64,000 nucleotides of DNA, taken from NCBI GenBank assembly GCA_943789505.1, contig CALSUJ010000003.1, positions 141,589 through 205,588 on the forward strand, given 5' to 3'. The DNA comes from an uncultured Flavobacteriales bacterium. GTDB taxonomy: Bacteria; Bacteroidota; Bacteroidia; Flavobacteriales; BACL11. Within the stretch, counting starts at the first letter, position 1; the number at the start of each line of letters is the position of its first letter. Shown one piece after another: positions 64,000-64,000 of the stretch. Made by a program: the position numbers and the translations under genes. Under the pieces are notes generated by a model. It was not told the origin of the DNA. It worked only from the letters and a program-made list of their open reading frames with translations, and did not search any database.

Positions 64000-64000
64000 C

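Noticed and set aside
1..64000. CRISPR arrays, insertion sequences, prophage, toxin-antitoxin or defence islands
   Set aside because: No regularly spaced repeats, transposase, integrase, phage structural or restriction genes were found on either strand.

Overview
The window is a gene-dense, AT-rich piece of a bacterial chromosome, almost certainly from the Bacteroidota and most likely the Flavobacteriales. Evidence: promoter -7 elements of the TAnnTTTG type with almost no Shine-Dalgarno sequences; two type IX secretion cargo proteins (one type A and one type B C-terminal domain); the gliding lipoprotein GldH; an S46 dipeptidyl peptidase; the 631-residue form of amidophosphoribosyltransferase; a three-gene diheme succinate dehydrogenase; and small families such as IPExxxVDY and DUF2480. 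No rRNA, CRISPR array, insertion sequence, integrase or phage gene was seen. One tRNA (Asn, GTT) ends at the right edge.

Layout. 0-3 kb: sdhC-sdhA-sdhB (minus). 3-7.6 kb: an aminopeptidase P, a secreted T9SS protein, an unrecognised helical protein and thiL. 7.7-14.7 kb: a complete SUF iron-sulfur assembly operon (A-type carrier, sufB, C, D, S, E, a sufT-like gene, DUF2480, DUF3050). 14.7-22.9 kb: rluF, an S46 peptidase, the amidophosphoribosyltransferase, a three-gene run (permuted papain-like protein, small C-terminal-like partner, glutaredoxin) and a PLP decarboxylase. 23-31 kb: a 1178-residue CotH-kinase T9SS protein, then ileS-dksA-lspA. 31-35 kb: a degenerate sulfotransferase, asd, a pseudogene remnant and uvrC. 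35-38.7 kb: the most accessory-looking part (two tandem DoxX-like membrane proteins, an old-yellow-enzyme homologue, a methyltransferase and an orphan) with longer spacers. 38.7-45.8 kb: lysS, a sugar-phosphate isomerase, lipB, a serine hydrolase, an exonuclease and a fused peptide ABC ATPase. 45.8-52.2 kb (minus): holB-ricT-gldH-PBP1A-CoA transferase A and B. 52.3-56.6 kb: pgk, cvpA, small proteins, pheS, a TauE-like exporter. 56.7-61.7 kb (minus): acpP-fabF-rnc-IPExxxVDY-pyk-M42 peptidase. 61.8-64 kb: purN, rnhA, a PfkB kinase and tRNA-Asn.

Most of this is ordinary core genome and I found no clear new defence or mobile system. The signals I rate highest are: (1) a recurring architecture in which a TAnnTTTG/A box ends exactly four bases before ATG at seven genes, suggesting leaderless mRNAs, including a 33-bp divergent promoter at 54.03-54.06 kb; (2) an rnc gene with no ATG, GTG or TTG start, where an ATAA overlap with the fabF stop replaces the usual ATGA; (3) a RicT/PSP1 protein ending in a CDGSH-like iron-sulfur motif; (4) a single-base frameshift inside the transpeptidase domain of PBP1A; (5) a probable frame break at the start of the 43.2-kb exonuclease; and (6) a DUF3050 protein with a possible diiron site inside the SUF operon. 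Points 2, 4 and 5 could be sequence errors and should be tested as such.
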